From positions 1 to 39,141 of the forward strand of contig CAMAWQ010000005.1 in NCBI GenBank assembly GCA_945862005.1: DNA of 39,141 nucleotides, in the 5' to 3' direction. The notes beneath the pieces are model-generated. The model worked only from the letters and a program-made list of their open reading frames with translations, did no database searches and had not been told where the DNA came from. This document shows positions 17,363 through 27,481 of this stretch, piece after piece. The position numbers and the translations under genes were made by a program. Origin of the DNA: Hylemonella gracilis (lineage in GTDB: Bacteria; Pseudomonadota; Gammaproteobacteria; Burkholderiales; Burkholderiaceae_C). Numbering within the stretch: the stretch's first letter is position 1; each line of letters opens with the position of its first letter.

Positions 17363-18949
17363 ATGGCCCCCAATACTTGCCCATCGGTTGTTTTGGCGAC
17401 CCTGAACGCCAAGTACATCCACGCCTCTTTAGGTCTGAGGTATTTGCTGGCCAACATGGAACGCCATGGAAGTAGGCTCCTTGCTGCAAACACGTTCCTG
17501 CGAGAATTTACGATTCAAAAGCCACCGCAATCCGTGGTGGATGAGCTGGTCCTGCTGAAGCCCCAAATCGTGGGCTTGGGTGTGTACATCTGGAATGTGG
17601 ACGCCACCACAGAGGTGGTGCGCTTGATGAAAGCGCAGCACCCACACATCAAGGTGGTGCTGGGCGGGCCCGAGGTGAGCTATGAACATCAAGAGCAAGC
17701 CATTGTGGTCATGGCAGATCATGTGATTACAGGCTGGGGCGATGTGAGCTTTCCCAAGTTGTGTTTGGCCCTGTTGCATGGACCAAAACCTCTCATGAAA
17801 ATCATCGCTGGAGAGCAGCCCCCCTTAACTGAGATTGAATTGCCGTATGCCCATTTCAGCCCCGGAGACTTGGCGCACCGTTTGCTTTATGTGGAGGCCT
17901 CCAGAGGCTGCCCCTTCAAGTGCGAGTTTTGCTTGAGCTCTTTGGACCAAACGGCATGGGCCTACGATTTGGATCGCATCTTGGGCGAGTTGCATCAGCT
18001 TTACAAGCGAGGCGCGCGACACTTTAAGTTTGTAGATCGCACGTTCAACCTTAAAACTGAAACTTCGGTTCAAATCCTGCAGTTTTTTCTTGATCGTTTG
18101 CCGCTAAGTGCACAAGAGCCTCCCTTGTTTGTGCACTTTGAGGTCATACCCGACCATTTGCCTGATGCCCTCAAGGCGCAAATTGCGCTTTTTCCGCCAG
18201 GTGTGCTGCAGTTTGAAGTGGGCATTCAAAGTTTTAATCCGCAAGTGCAACAGCGCATCTCTCGTAAGCAAAACAATGCCAAAACTGAGGCCAACTTGCA
18301 GTGGCTGATACAGCATAGCCACGTACATATTCATGCCGATTTAATATGGGGCTTACCCGGCGAAACACTGGAGAGCTTGGCCGAAGGCTTTGACCGGTTG
18401 TATGCCCTGGGGCCGCATGAAATTCAGTTGGGGTTACTCAAGCGTTTGCGTGGCACGCCCATTGCGCGACACACCGCCGAGTGGGCTATGGAGTACGACC
18501 CTAAGCCCCCGTATGTGGTGAGGCAAACCCGTACGCTCAGCGCCGAAACCATTGAGCGCCTAGATCGCATGGCCCGCTATTGGGACCGGGTTGCCAACTC
18601 AGGTCGTTTTACCCGCACCATGCCGCTGCTGATGCAATCGCCTGATCCGGATGGCCAAATATCGCATTTCTGGGCTTTTATGGCGTTTTCAGACAGCGTG
18701 TGGTCGCGACACCACAAAACCGCATTCCTCACCCCTGAAAACTGGGTGGACGAAATGTTTGACCACCTAGTGCTGCGCTTGGGCTTGGACGAGGAGTTGG
18801 TTCGGCAAACCTTGCTCAGCGATTATTTGGCCAGTGGCGCAAGGGCTAAACCACATTGTTTGAGCTTGGTACTGACAAAACCTTCGGTTTCACGACCCTC
18901 AGTTCACCTCACTCAAAGACAAGCCATGCATGCCAGCGCGCAGGATTAA
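17363..18949 (+). CDS. B12-binding domain radical SAM protein (DUF4080-like C-terminus)
   Basis: 528 aa; cobalamin-binding-like N-terminus (VVLATLNAKYIHASLGLRYLLANM), radical SAM cluster motif RGCPFKCEFCLSS, FKFVDRTFNL, HADLIWGLPGET. Confidence 0.92.
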   Translation: MAPNTCPSVVLATLNAKYIHASLGLRYLLANMERHGSRLLAANTFLREFTIQKPPQSVVDELVLLKPQIVGLGVYIWNVDATTEVVRLMKAQHPHIKVVLGGPEVSYEHQEQAIVVMADHVITGWGDVSFPKLCLALLHGPKPLMKIIAGEQPPLTEIELPYAHFSPGDLAHRLLYVEASRGCPFKCEFCLSSLDQTAWAYDLDRILGELHQLYKRGARHFKFVDRTFNLKTETSVQILQFFLDRLPLSAQEPPLFVHFEVIPDHLPDALKAQIALFPPGVLQFEVGIQSFNPQVQQRISRKQNNAKTEANLQWLIQHSHVHIHADLIWGLPGETLESLAEGFDRLYALGPHEIQLGLLKRLRGTPIARHTAEWAMEYDPKPPYVVRQTRTLSAETIERLDRMARYWDRVANSGRFTRTMPLLMQSPDPDGQISHFWAFMAFSDSVWSRHHKTAFLTPENWVDEMFDHLVLRLGLDEELVRQTLLSDYLASGARAKPHCLSLVLTKPSVSRPSVHLTQRQAMHASAQD

Positions 18950-18967
18950 AGTGTTTAACATTCAGCT

Positions 18968-19798
18968 ATGACTTTGCACAAGGCTTCATCCACACCTCTG
19001 GTCTCAAGGTTTTGGGCCGACCTCACCACCCAGGAGTTCGACGGCTTAGACAAATCCCGGGCCATTGCCGTGCTGCCTGTGGCCGCCACTGAACAACATG
19101 GCCCGCACTTAAGCGTGAGTGTCGATACAGACTTGGTTGAAGGGGTCATACAAGCCGCCTTGCCTCATTTGGCCCCCGAATTGCCTGTGCTGTTTTTACC
19201 CACCCTACCCGTGGGCTTGAGCCCGGAGCACAACCGATTTGCAGGCACGTTAAGTTTGTCGGCTCACACCATAATCAATTTGTGGACCGACATTGCGGAA
19301 TCGGTTGCCAAGACTGGCATTCGCAAGCTCGTACTTTTGAATTCTCATGGCGGCAATGTGGGGGTGATGGACTTGGTAGCGCGCGATGTGCGTGCGCGTT
19401 TGAACATGCTGGTGTACAGCGTGAGCTGGTTCAATTTGCCATTAGGTGCTGCTGTAGAGCAAATGTTCACGGCGCATGAGCACCGCTTTGGCATTCATGC
19501 GGGCCAAATCGAAACCGCCATGATGCTGACCCTCAAGCCCGAGCGGGTACGTATGGATTTGGCAGAAAATTTTGCCTCAGCATCAGAGCAACGTGCCCAG
19601 CAATTTGAGATTTTGGGCAACGGCAAAAGTGCCAAGTTGGGTTGGCAAATTCAAGACTACAACCCCAGCGGGGCAGTGGGAAATGCTATAGATGCAACAG
19701 CAGAACAAGGGCATGCTGTGTTAACTGCTGCCGGTGTGGCTTTAGCCAAGCTGCTGGCTGAAATAGATCAGACGCCTGCGCCAATAGCAAGCTCTTAA
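18968..19798 (+). CDS. Creatininase family protein
   Basis: 276 aa; AVLPVAATEQHGPHLSVSVDTDLVEGVI, GLSPEHNRFAGTLSLS, LLNSHGGNVGVMDLVARDVR, DEHR/GIHAGQIETAMML-type motifs. Confidence 0.9.
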   Translation: MTLHKASSTPLVSRFWADLTTQEFDGLDKSRAIAVLPVAATEQHGPHLSVSVDTDLVEGVIQAALPHLAPELPVLFLPTLPVGLSPEHNRFAGTLSLSAHTIINLWTDIAESVAKTGIRKLVLLNSHGGNVGVMDLVARDVRARLNMLVYSVSWFNLPLGAAVEQMFTAHEHRFGIHAGQIETAMMLTLKPERVRMDLAENFASASEQRAQQFEILGNGKSAKLGWQIQDYNPSGAVGNAIDATAEQGHAVLTAAGVALAKLLAEIDQTPAPIASS

Positions 19799-19819
19799 AG
19801 CGAACTCCTAAACCAAGCC

Positions 19820-21007
19820 TTAGCTCATGTAGTTGAACAAGGAAAGTCTTTGGATTTGAGCGTAAGTTTTCAATGCAGCGTCGTATCCGATTTGTTGGGT
19901 CTGAAAATCTGAAATGCCCTTGACCATGTCAATGTCTTCTGCACGCGAGCGGTCGTTTTGAATTTGATTGGTTCTCGACAGCATGTTGCTGTCTATCAGG
20001 TCGGCTCGGTTCAACAAATCGCCCGCTTGGCCTCGGCCAGATTGCAAGCGCGACATGCCCGCATCGATTTCAGCAATGGCTTTGCCAATGGCATGAGTCA
20101 GTACATTGCTGTTGGATGCGTTGTTGATGCTGTTGATGGCGTCATCCAATACGGTGAATAAGCTGACGTTGCTGCTGGGGACAATCGTCATGCTGTCGCC
20201 GTTGGCGGGCGTACCTTTGGGCACAATGCTGATGCCATCAAACACAATGGCTTGACCAGAGGTGTACGTGCCTGTGGTTGCGGTGCTGGATTGGGTGGTG
20301 TTGGTGACTGTGTAACTCGTTACGCCGCCAGAGACAGTAAAAGAGATCGAATAGTCGTCACCCGTAACGGAAGATGGGGTGATCACATTCCAGTTGTCTG
20401 AATACACCGTGCCCGTGTTGGAAGAATTGAGTGACACATCAAACACACCGTTACCTGAGGGCACACTGTTCCAAATGGATTGACCGTCTAAAACTGCGGG
20501 GATAGAGGTCAGGGAGCTGGACTTTTGCCCTGGCGTACCGTTAAACGTGACGCCGCTCGCTCCATCCGTAAAGGCCTCATCGGGGCTGCCCAAGCCGCCA
20601 AACAAAGGAATGCCGTTGGTGTCTTGCGCATTGGCACGGTCAAATAATAAATCCCTAAGTGCCGTCATTTGCTGCGCCAGGCTGGTGCGGTTGCTGGAGG
20701 TGTAGGCCGCATTACCCGCACTTAGCACCAGCTCTCTAATAGTTTGCAAGCTGTCAATAGAGTCACCCAAATTGCTTTCGGCAAGTGCTATGGAGTTTTT
20801 TTGGCTGCTCAATACGCGTTGTTCTGTCTCAATGCGTTTGATGCGGTTCATGGCACGCTCGGCCTGCGCCATAGCAGTGGGGTCGTCGCTGGCCCGAAGC
20901 ACGCGCTTGCCTGCAGATAATTTTTCTTGCAAATCGGCAAGTCCAGCCTGACGATTGTTCAGGTTGTCCATGGTAGCGTCGTAGCCATTAGCGGTTGCAA
21001 TTCTCAT
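19820..21007 (-). CDS. flgL: Flagellar hook-associated protein 3 (FlgL)
   Basis: MRIATANGYDATMDNLNNRQAGLADLQEKLSAGKRVLRASDDPTAMAQAERA and conserved C-terminus; gene order after flgK. Confidence 0.96.
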   Translation of the reverse strand: MRIATANGYDATMDNLNNRQAGLADLQEKLSAGKRVLRASDDPTAMAQAERAMNRIKRIETEQRVLSSQKNSIALAESNLGDSIDSLQTIRELVLSAGNAAYTSSNRTSLAQQMTALRDLLFDRANAQDTNGIPLFGGLGSPDEAFTDGASGVTFNGTPGQKSSSLTSIPAVLDGQSIWNSVPSGNGVFDVSLNSSNTGTVYSDNWNVITPSSVTGDDYSISFTVSGGVTSYTVTNTTQSSTATTGTYTSGQAIVFDGISIVPKGTPANGDSMTIVPSSNVSLFTVLDDAINSINNASNSNVLTHAIGKAIAEIDAGMSRLQSGRGQAGDLLNRADLIDSNMLSRTNQIQNDRSRAEDIDMVKGISDFQTQQIGYDAALKTYAQIQRLSLFNYMS

Positions 21008-21026
21008 GGGTTGAGTCTCCTAAGGC

Positions 21027-22961
21027 TTAACGGCCTAAGCCTTGCAACAAGGTCTCGAAAATACTTTGGGCAATTTGCATCATTTTTCCAGCGGCTTGAT
21101 AGGCCTGTTGGTACTGCAGCATGCGTGCGGCTTCTTCGTCTAAATTCACGCCAGACACGTTGGACTTTTGCTTTGCAATGCTTGCTGCAATATCGGTGGT
21201 GATTTGCTGTGCAGACTGAGCACTCTGCACTTTCACACCTACAGCCGCCACCAAACTGGCATAGCCATCGGTTAAAGGCCTTAAGCCATCAAATAGGGTC
21301 AAGTCCCGCAAGTCTAAGATGGCTTGGGCATTGCCGGCGTCTAATGAAGTATTGGAGTTAGGTTGAATGATGTAGGTGTCGCCGGTTTGGGGAATCCCCT
21401 TCAACGTGACGGTCCAGCCTGTGCTGTTGGAGTCATAGGTGATGGCCGTTCCTGGGGTGTAGGTATAACTGGTGCTGCCGGTGTCAGAGCGCGTGTAGGT
21501 GTAGCTGCTTCCCGAATTTGTAAAAGTTAACGTGACGGCAGAAGGCTGGTTGAGGACGTCCGAAAGTGCACTTAATGAATCTAGAGCCAAGGTGCCAGTA
21601 TTGCTGAGCCCCGAGCTGGCTGCAACGGGGCTTGCCATGGCCAAGCCCTGTGGAGAAGAAAAAGCTGTAGAAACGCTCGAAGCAATGGCAGCAAAAGGGT
21701 GGATGTAAAAAGTATCGCCCGACTGAGCTGAGTTGCTGCTCATAGTGAGCGTTAAGCCATCTAAATTGACAGGGTTGGTTGTTGAAAAGCTCGTTAAAGT
21801 AGCTGTGGTGCCATCCACAGTTCTCGTGGCAATCCAATTGGTACCGTTGTACTCAATCACATAGTCCGTGGCCTTGAAAGAGGTGGCACCAGAGGGTGAG
21901 GTTTGTACCGTGACGGCAATATCTGCCGTGCCTTGGTTGTTACTGCTGGCTAGTGCGTCAGGAATGGTCGGCAGTGAAAAAATATCTTCGCCTGCATCGC
22001 CATTCAAATCCACACCCAGCGCCTGTTGCTCATTCATTTTGGTGGAAATAGCCAGAGCCATGCGCCCCAACAAATTGGTGGCGTCTATCAAATCATTGTT
22101 TTGAAATTTAAGGAGGCCATACATTTCGCCTCCACCCAAATAAATTTCATTCAACTCGCTGGCATCAGATCCACCAAATGAATAGGTCAGTTTGCTTTTG
22201 TTGGTGTTGTTGTATTCGTCGTAATCGACATCAAGGGTGGCATAAGCGCTGCCCAGCACCACAGGTTGGCTGTTAGAAATAAATAAATTGATGCCACCGT
22301 TGTCGCTGGCGACTTGTGAGGTTTGAACATACTGGTTGGCTTTGTAGATCAATTGATCTCGCATATCCAATAAGTCGTTGGGGATTTGTCCGCCGCTTAA
22401 AGCGCTGGCAATTTGTTCGTTTGCTGATGCAATTTGTGAAAACAATTCACTCACGGTTCCAGCGTTGTTGCTCAGTTGGTCGACTACTCCCAGCTTCAGG
22501 TCATTCAAAGAGCTGGCATTGAAGTTGAATTGCTGCGTCATTTGCGCAGCTTTGGTCATAACCACAGTGCGCGCAGTCGCGTCAGTAGGGGCCAAGGCGA
22601 CATCGGCAAAGGAGTTGAAAAAGCTGCCTACGGTGGCACCTAAGCCGTTTTCGCCGGTCTGAAAAATTTCTTGCAAGCGATTCAAGTAGTCGTACTTGGC
22701 GCTGTCGGCTGACGCATTGGAGTTGGCTAAGGCTGACTGCTTGGTCAAAAAATTATCGTAGCTGCGCACAATGGTTTGCACATCCACGCCTTTGCCAATA
22801 TAGCCGCCTCCAGTGGCTTGCCCCAACACTGTTTGAAGCACGGCAGACTGTCTGGAATAACCGGGGGTGTTGACGTTGGCAATGTTGTTGCCTACGGTTT
22901 GCAGGGCGATCTGGTTGGCTTTCAGGGCGCCCACACCCACATTCATAATGCCGCCGCTCAT
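21027..22961 (-). CDS. flgK: Flagellar hook-associated protein 1 (FlgK)
   Basis: MNVGVGALKANQIALQTVGNNIANVNTPGYSRQSAVLQT..., C-terminal SGVNLDEEAARMLQYQQAYQAAGKMMQIAQSIFETLL. True start may be the internal Met (MNVGVGAL). Confidence 0.97.
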   Translation of the reverse strand: MSGGIMNVGVGALKANQIALQTVGNNIANVNTPGYSRQSAVLQTVLGQATGGGYIGKGVDVQTIVRSYDNFLTKQSALANSNASADSAKYDYLNRLQEIFQTGENGLGATVGSFFNSFADVALAPTDATARTVVMTKAAQMTQQFNFNASSLNDLKLGVVDQLSNNAGTVSELFSQIASANEQIASALSGGQIPNDLLDMRDQLIYKANQYVQTSQVASDNGGINLFISNSQPVVLGSAYATLDVDYDEYNNTNKSKLTYSFGGSDASELNEIYLGGGEMYGLLKFQNNDLIDATNLLGRMALAISTKMNEQQALGVDLNGDAGEDIFSLPTIPDALASSNNQGTADIAVTVQTSPSGATSFKATDYVIEYNGTNWIATRTVDGTTATLTSFSTTNPVNLDGLTLTMSSNSAQSGDTFYIHPFAAIASSVSTAFSSPQGLAMASPVAASSGLSNTGTLALDSLSALSDVLNQPSAVTLTFTNSGSSYTYTRSDTGSTSYTYTPGTAITYDSNSTGWTVTLKGIPQTGDTYIIQPNSNTSLDAGNAQAILDLRDLTLFDGLRPLTDGYASLVAAVGVKVQSAQSAQQITTDIAASIAKQKSNVSGVNLDEEAARMLQYQQAYQAAGKMMQIAQSIFETLLQGLGR

Positions 22962-22971
22962 GCTGGGGGCC

Positions 22972-23919
22972 TCAAGTCAAGCTGCGCTGAATGCGCTGTG
23001 CGGTGGTGATGGCCCGGCTGAGCTTGTTGGCGTATTCCGGGTCGGTGGCATAGCCTGCCCGTTGCAAGCCATTTGCATAGGCCACGCTGGAGCCCGTTTG
23101 CTGGCGGGCTTTGGCGTAGCGGGGGCTTTCAGAAATCAAGCGGGCGTAGTCGCGGTAGGCGTCTTCGTAATTGTCATAAGCACGAAACTTAGCCAGGCGC
23201 TTTTCAGGCTTGCCATTCACATATTCAGTGGTGGTCACTTCAGCCACCTTGCCCTTCCAAGAGCTGTCGGCTTTGATGCCAAATAAATTGTGAGATGTGG
23301 CGCCACCCTTCATCTTGATTTGGAACTGTCCCCATCCCGTTTCGTGGCCCGCCTGACCAATCATGTAGCTGGCCGGAATACCACTTTCTTTGGCCACCTT
23401 TTCGGCAACCTCGGTTTGTTGCTTCACAAATTGTGTTTGGTGCGATCCAATTTTGGTGTGGCCACTCAGGGCATTGACCGCCGCGGTATCGCTTTTGGTT
23501 TTGGCGGCGGCGGACTTGTTTTGGCCAGGTAAACGACGTGCAGACAAGCCTTCAAACTGAGACAAGCTGGACAAGGCGTTGTCGTCAGCGCTCAAGGCGT
23601 CCGATTCGCTGCCGCCCATTTGTCGGGTCAGTTGCTTGGCAATCAAGTCACCCAAGCCACCGGGCAAGCCGGTCATTTGGCTGGCTAACTGTTGGTCTAG
23701 AAGGTCTGAGCCCAGGTCGGTACCCGCGTTGTCCAGCATGCCTGACTTCATGGTGGCCTCGCGCATGCTCTTAATGAGCTCGCGCATGAACAACGATTCC
23801 AGCTGCTTGGCCGTTTCGTGAATGGCTTCAGGTGAGTTTTGCCCCGCTTGGAACTTAAGCTTGTTCAAGCTGCGGCCGTCTGCGGCCAATGCGTTTTGTT
23901 GCAGGGCGCCAATGCTCAT
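22972..23919 (-). CDS. flgJ: Flagellar rod assembly protein/muramidase FlgJ
   Basis: N-terminal rod-assembly region (ESLFMRELIKSMREAT) plus C-terminal glucosaminidase domain (SYMIGQAGHETGWGQFQIKMKGGATSHNLFGIKADSSWKG). Confidence 0.96.
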   Translation of the reverse strand: MSIGALQQNALAADGRSLNKLKFQAGQNSPEAIHETAKQLESLFMRELIKSMREATMKSGMLDNAGTDLGSDLLDQQLASQMTGLPGGLGDLIAKQLTRQMGGSESDALSADDNALSSLSQFEGLSARRLPGQNKSAAAKTKSDTAAVNALSGHTKIGSHQTQFVKQQTEVAEKVAKESGIPASYMIGQAGHETGWGQFQIKMKGGATSHNLFGIKADSSWKGKVAEVTTTEYVNGKPEKRLAKFRAYDNYEDAYRDYARLISESPRYAKARQQTGSSVAYANGLQRAGYATDPEYANKLSRAITTAQRIQRSLT

Positions 23920-25079
23920 CAGATCACCTCTAATTCCGCATTGAGTGCGCCAGCTGATTTGATGGCTTGCAATATGGCCAACAAGTCTTGCGGTGTGGCG
24001 CCCAGAGCATTAAGAGCGCGCACCACATCTGCCAATTGCGGAGCGGCAGGTACCTGAATCAACACCCCCGGCTCTTGTTTGATTTGTATATTGGCTCTTT
24101 CTGTGACCACGGTTTGACCGCCGGATAAAGGCCCGGGCTGGCTGATGACGGGGGTGGAGCTGATGCTGACCGACAAGTTACCGTGCGCCACTGCACAGGG
24201 GCCTAGACTCACGGCCTGATTCAGCACAATGGAGCCCGTGCGTGAATTGATGACCACCTTGGCTGCGGGTACGGAGTTTTCTACCGACAACTCTTCCATG
24301 TCGGCAATAAAGGCAATGCGAGCGTCGGGGTCGGTGGGGGCTTTGACTTCCACCGTGCGACCGTCTAAGGCCTTGGCTGTGGCAGGGCCAAAACGCTGGT
24401 TTATAGATTGGGCCACGCGGCGAGCGGTTTGAAAGTCTGAGGCCTCTAGCCCGAGTTTGATACTAGCTCCTTCCAAAAGGGGGGTGGGAATACCACGTTC
24501 AATTTGTGCCCCACCGGGAATGCGGCCTGCACTTAAGTGGTTGATTTGTACCTTGCTGCCTCCAGCAGCAGCACCAGCGCCAGCCACCACCAAGTTGCCT
24601 TGGGCTAAGGCGTAAATTTCGCCATCAGCGCCGCGCAATGGGGTGGTGAGTAAGGCGCCGCCTTTAAGCGACTTGGCATTGCCCATAGAGGACACCACCA
24701 CATCCACCACCTGGCCGGGACGGGCAAATGGCGGAATTTGGGCGGTGACTATCACAGCCGCCACGTTTTTAAGTTGCAGGCTACTCAGCCTTTCCGCAGG
24801 CAACACAATGCCCATTTGCTCTAAGTAGTTGCGCAGCCCCTGTGTGGTGTAGGGCATTTGGGTGGTTTGGTCACCTGTGCCATCCAGGCCCGTGACCAAA
24901 CCAAAACCAGTGAGCTGGTTGGTGCGAACCCCATCAATGGCTGCGACCTCTTTAATGCGAGCCGCAGAGGCTTGTTGAGCGCCTGCCAAAATACATGCGG
25001 CAATCACCCAGCCGCCCAAACAGACAGCCCAATGCGTCCACAAGCGTGATGAGGCTCGGTGAAAGGTGGCGGGCTTCAT
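23919..25079 (-). CDS. flgI: Flagellar P-ring protein FlgI
   Basis: RIKEVAAIDGVRTNQLTGFGLVTGLDGTGDQTTQMPYTTQGLRNYLEQMGI...; conserved C-terminus LNALGATPQDLLAILQAIKSAGALNAELEVI. Confidence 0.98.
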   Translation of the reverse strand: MKPATFHRASSRLWTHWAVCLGGWVIAACILAGAQQASAARIKEVAAIDGVRTNQLTGFGLVTGLDGTGDQTTQMPYTTQGLRNYLEQMGIVLPAERLSSLQLKNVAAVIVTAQIPPFARPGQVVDVVVSSMGNAKSLKGGALLTTPLRGADGEIYALAQGNLVVAGAGAAAGGSKVQINHLSAGRIPGGAQIERGIPTPLLEGASIKLGLEASDFQTARRVAQSINQRFGPATAKALDGRTVEVKAPTDPDARIAFIADMEELSVENSVPAAKVVINSRTGSIVLNQAVSLGPCAVAHGNLSVSISSTPVISQPGPLSGGQTVVTERANIQIKQEPGVLIQVPAAPQLADVVRALNALGATPQDLLAILQAIKSAGALNAELEVI

Positions 25080-25147
25080 GGCAGGGTTTTGCTTAAGTTT
25101 TCAGTGTGTGGGTCGATACATTGCTGACCACTGCATTCTGAAGTTCG

Positions 25148-25894
25148 TCAGAATGGCCAAACGCTTGAAAAGAACCGTGAAAACCAGCCAACTGTTTGCA
25201 CATCGTTTTGGGCGCCGCGGCCTTTAGATTCCACTCGTACGTTCGACACCAAGCTCGAGCTCACAATGCTGCCGGGCAACATGGTGCGCGGGTCTACAGT
25301 TCCAGTAAAGCGCAACACGTCCACGTTTTGGTTCACGCCAATTTGCTTTTCGCCCACCACAATCAAATGCCCGTTAGGCAAAACTTCTGAAACGGTAGCG
25401 GTGATGGTGCCTGTAAACGTGTTGGCGCTGGTGGTGCCCCCTTTGCCTGAAAAATCTAGTGCGGATGAAGCAGACAAACCGGAGACGTTATCGGCTGAGT
25501 TACGCATCGGGATCATGGGTATCCCCGTCACGCTCCCCGAACTGCTGGAAGTTCGTGCCGCCGTTGACGTCGATACTTGGCTGGCCGATACCGCTTCCAC
25601 TATTTGAATGGTCACCACATCACCCACCAAGCGGGCTCTCCGGTCTTCTAGGCTGGGGCGGTAGGTGGCGGTGCTGAACAAGCTGCCGTTGCTTAGCTCA
25701 CTTTTGATGGTGGGAATCGTGCTGGGTTTGGGGTCTGCAAAGTCCACTTTGGCCGTTTGGGGCAAGGTTTCGCAACCGGCCAAAATGCATGCACCCAGAA
25801 CGCTTGTAATTACGAAGCAAGTCGCCTTCAAAGACGCCACCATTCGCATGCCTAGGGGGCGGCTGACCCCATACTTAAAAAAACAGTTCATCAA
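25148..25894 (-). CDS. flgH: Flagellar L-ring lipoprotein FlgH
   Basis: Lipobox [37 protein letters not shown]...[37 protein letters not shown]. Confidence 0.97.
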   Translation of the reverse strand: MMNCFFKYGVSRPLGMRMVASLKATCFVITSVLGACILAGCETLPQTAKVDFADPKPSTIPTIKSELSNGSLFSTATYRPSLEDRRARLVGDVVTIQIVEAVSASQVSTSTAARTSSSSGSVTGIPMIPMRNSADNVSGLSASSALDFSGKGGTTSANTFTGTITATVSEVLPNGHLIVVGEKQIGVNQNVDVLRFTGTVDPRTMLPGSIVSSSLVSNVRVESKGRGAQNDVQTVGWFSRFFSSVWPF

Positions 25895-26673
25895 AGCTGT
25901 CCTAACTTTTGCAGCATTTGGTCGGAAGTTTGGATGGCCTTGGAATTCATTTCATAGGCGCGCTGGGTTTGAATCATGGTCACCAGCTCTTGCACCACAT
26001 TCACGTTAGAGGTTTCCACATAGCCCTGCATGACCGAACCCAAACCATTGGTGCCTGGGGTACCGGTTTGGGGTTGACCTGAGGCCGTGGTTTCCACATA
26101 CAGGTTTTGTCCGCGAGGCTCCAGCCCCGGCGGGTTGATGAAGTTGGCCAGCGCAATAGTGCCCAGAGACTGTGGCGCCACCGTACCCGGAATTTTGGCC
26201 GAGACGGTGCCATCCCCAGCAATGGACACGCTGGTCGCGTTTGCGGGAACCGTAATGCCGTTGGCCACAGCCAACCCGGTGGCGGTAACCAATTGCCCTT
26301 GAGAGTTCACCTGAAAAGAGCCGTCGCGCGAATAAGCCAAGGTGCCGTCAGGCATGGTTATTTGAAAAAACCCATTGCCATTGATGGCTACATCCAGGTT
26401 GTTACCTGAGGCCTGCAAGTTGCCTTGCGCAAACGACCTAGCGGTGGCAGCGGTGCGCACACCCAAACCAATTTGCAGGCCGGTGGGCAATTGAGATTGT
26501 TCTGAGCTGTTGGCACCCACTTGCCGCAAGTTTTGGTACATGAGGTCTTCAAATACCGCATGAGCGCGTTTAAAACCGTTGGTGGAGGCGTTGGCTAAGT
26601 TGTTGGAAATGACGTCCAGCTGCATTTGCTGGGCTTCCATGCCCGTTTTAGAAATCCAAAGTGAATTGATCAT
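25891..26673 (-). CDS. flgG: Flagellar distal rod protein FlgG
   Basis: [47 protein letters not shown]... Confidence 0.98.
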   Translation of the reverse strand: MINSLWISKTGMEAQQMQLDVISNNLANASTNGFKRAHAVFEDLMYQNLRQVGANSSEQSQLPTGLQIGLGVRTAATARSFAQGNLQASGNNLDVAINGNGFFQITMPDGTLAYSRDGSFQVNSQGQLVTATGLAVANGITVPANATSVSIAGDGTVSAKIPGTVAPQSLGTIALANFINPPGLEPRGQNLYVETTASGQPQTGTPGTNGLGSVMQGYVETSNVNVVQELVTMIQTQRAYEMNSKAIQTSDQMLQKLGQL

Positions 26674-26711
26674 GATGTAAGTCCTTAAGTACTTAAGTGG
26701 TGTGTGGGGCT

Positions 26712-27452
26712 TTAGCCTTGCATGCTCAGTAACTGACCAGCTGAGCGGTCGTTCGATTCGGCGGTTTGCAGCAGCCGCATTTGCACTTCAAACTGGCGGG
26801 CGGTTTGAATCATCCCCACCATGGATTCAATGGCGTTCACGTTCGAGCCTTCTAAAGAGCCAGGTGTGAGGCGTGCGTTGGCGCTGTTGGGTAGCGGGTC
26901 ACCACCTACGGTTCTGAACAAGCCGTCTACACCGCGCTTAAGCGGTTCATCTGCAGTGGCAGTGATGAGTTTCAGGCGGCCAATGGTGGCAGCAGGCTGG
27001 TTGTTGGCTTTGGAGGTGATGGTGCCGTCAAAACCAATGCTCAAGCTGGCGCCTTGCGGAACGGCAATGGGCGCGCCGCCATCAGACAACACGGTTTGTC
27101 CGGTGCTGGTTTGCAAGTTGCCATCAGGCGCTACTTGAAACGAGCCATTGCGTGTGTAGGCTTCGGTGCCGTCTAGGCCTTGCACAGCAAACCAAGCGTT
27201 GCCGTTGGCCATGGCGTCTAAATCGCGACCCGTGCGTATGGAGGGGCCAGGGGCGTTGAGGTAACCATTGGAAGTTTCTACATTGAACACGCGGGTGGTG
27301 GCGCCATCGCCCTTAAGAGGCACCGCTCGGTACGCCGACATCTCGGCGCGAAACCCGTTGGTGGACACATTGGCCAAGTTATTGGCCAAATCCGCCTGCC
27401 GGCTTGCTGCTGAACTGGCGCCTGACATGGCGGTGTAAATGATGCGGTCCAT
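26712..27452 (-). CDS. flgF: Flagellar basal-body rod protein FlgF
   Basis: [46 protein letters not shown]... Confidence 0.97.
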   Translation of the reverse strand: MDRIIYTAMSGASSAASRQADLANNLANVSTNGFRAEMSAYRAVPLKGDGATTRVFNVETSNGYLNAPGPSIRTGRDLDAMANGNAWFAVQGLDGTEAYTRNGSFQVAPDGNLQTSTGQTVLSDGGAPIAVPQGASLSIGFDGTITSKANNQPAATIGRLKLITATADEPLKRGVDGLFRTVGGDPLPNSANARLTPGSLEGSNVNAIESMVGMIQTARQFEVQMRLLQTAESNDRSAGQLLSMQG

Positions 27453-27481
27453 GGGCAGCTCCTAGTGCGCGTGTTCAGTCA

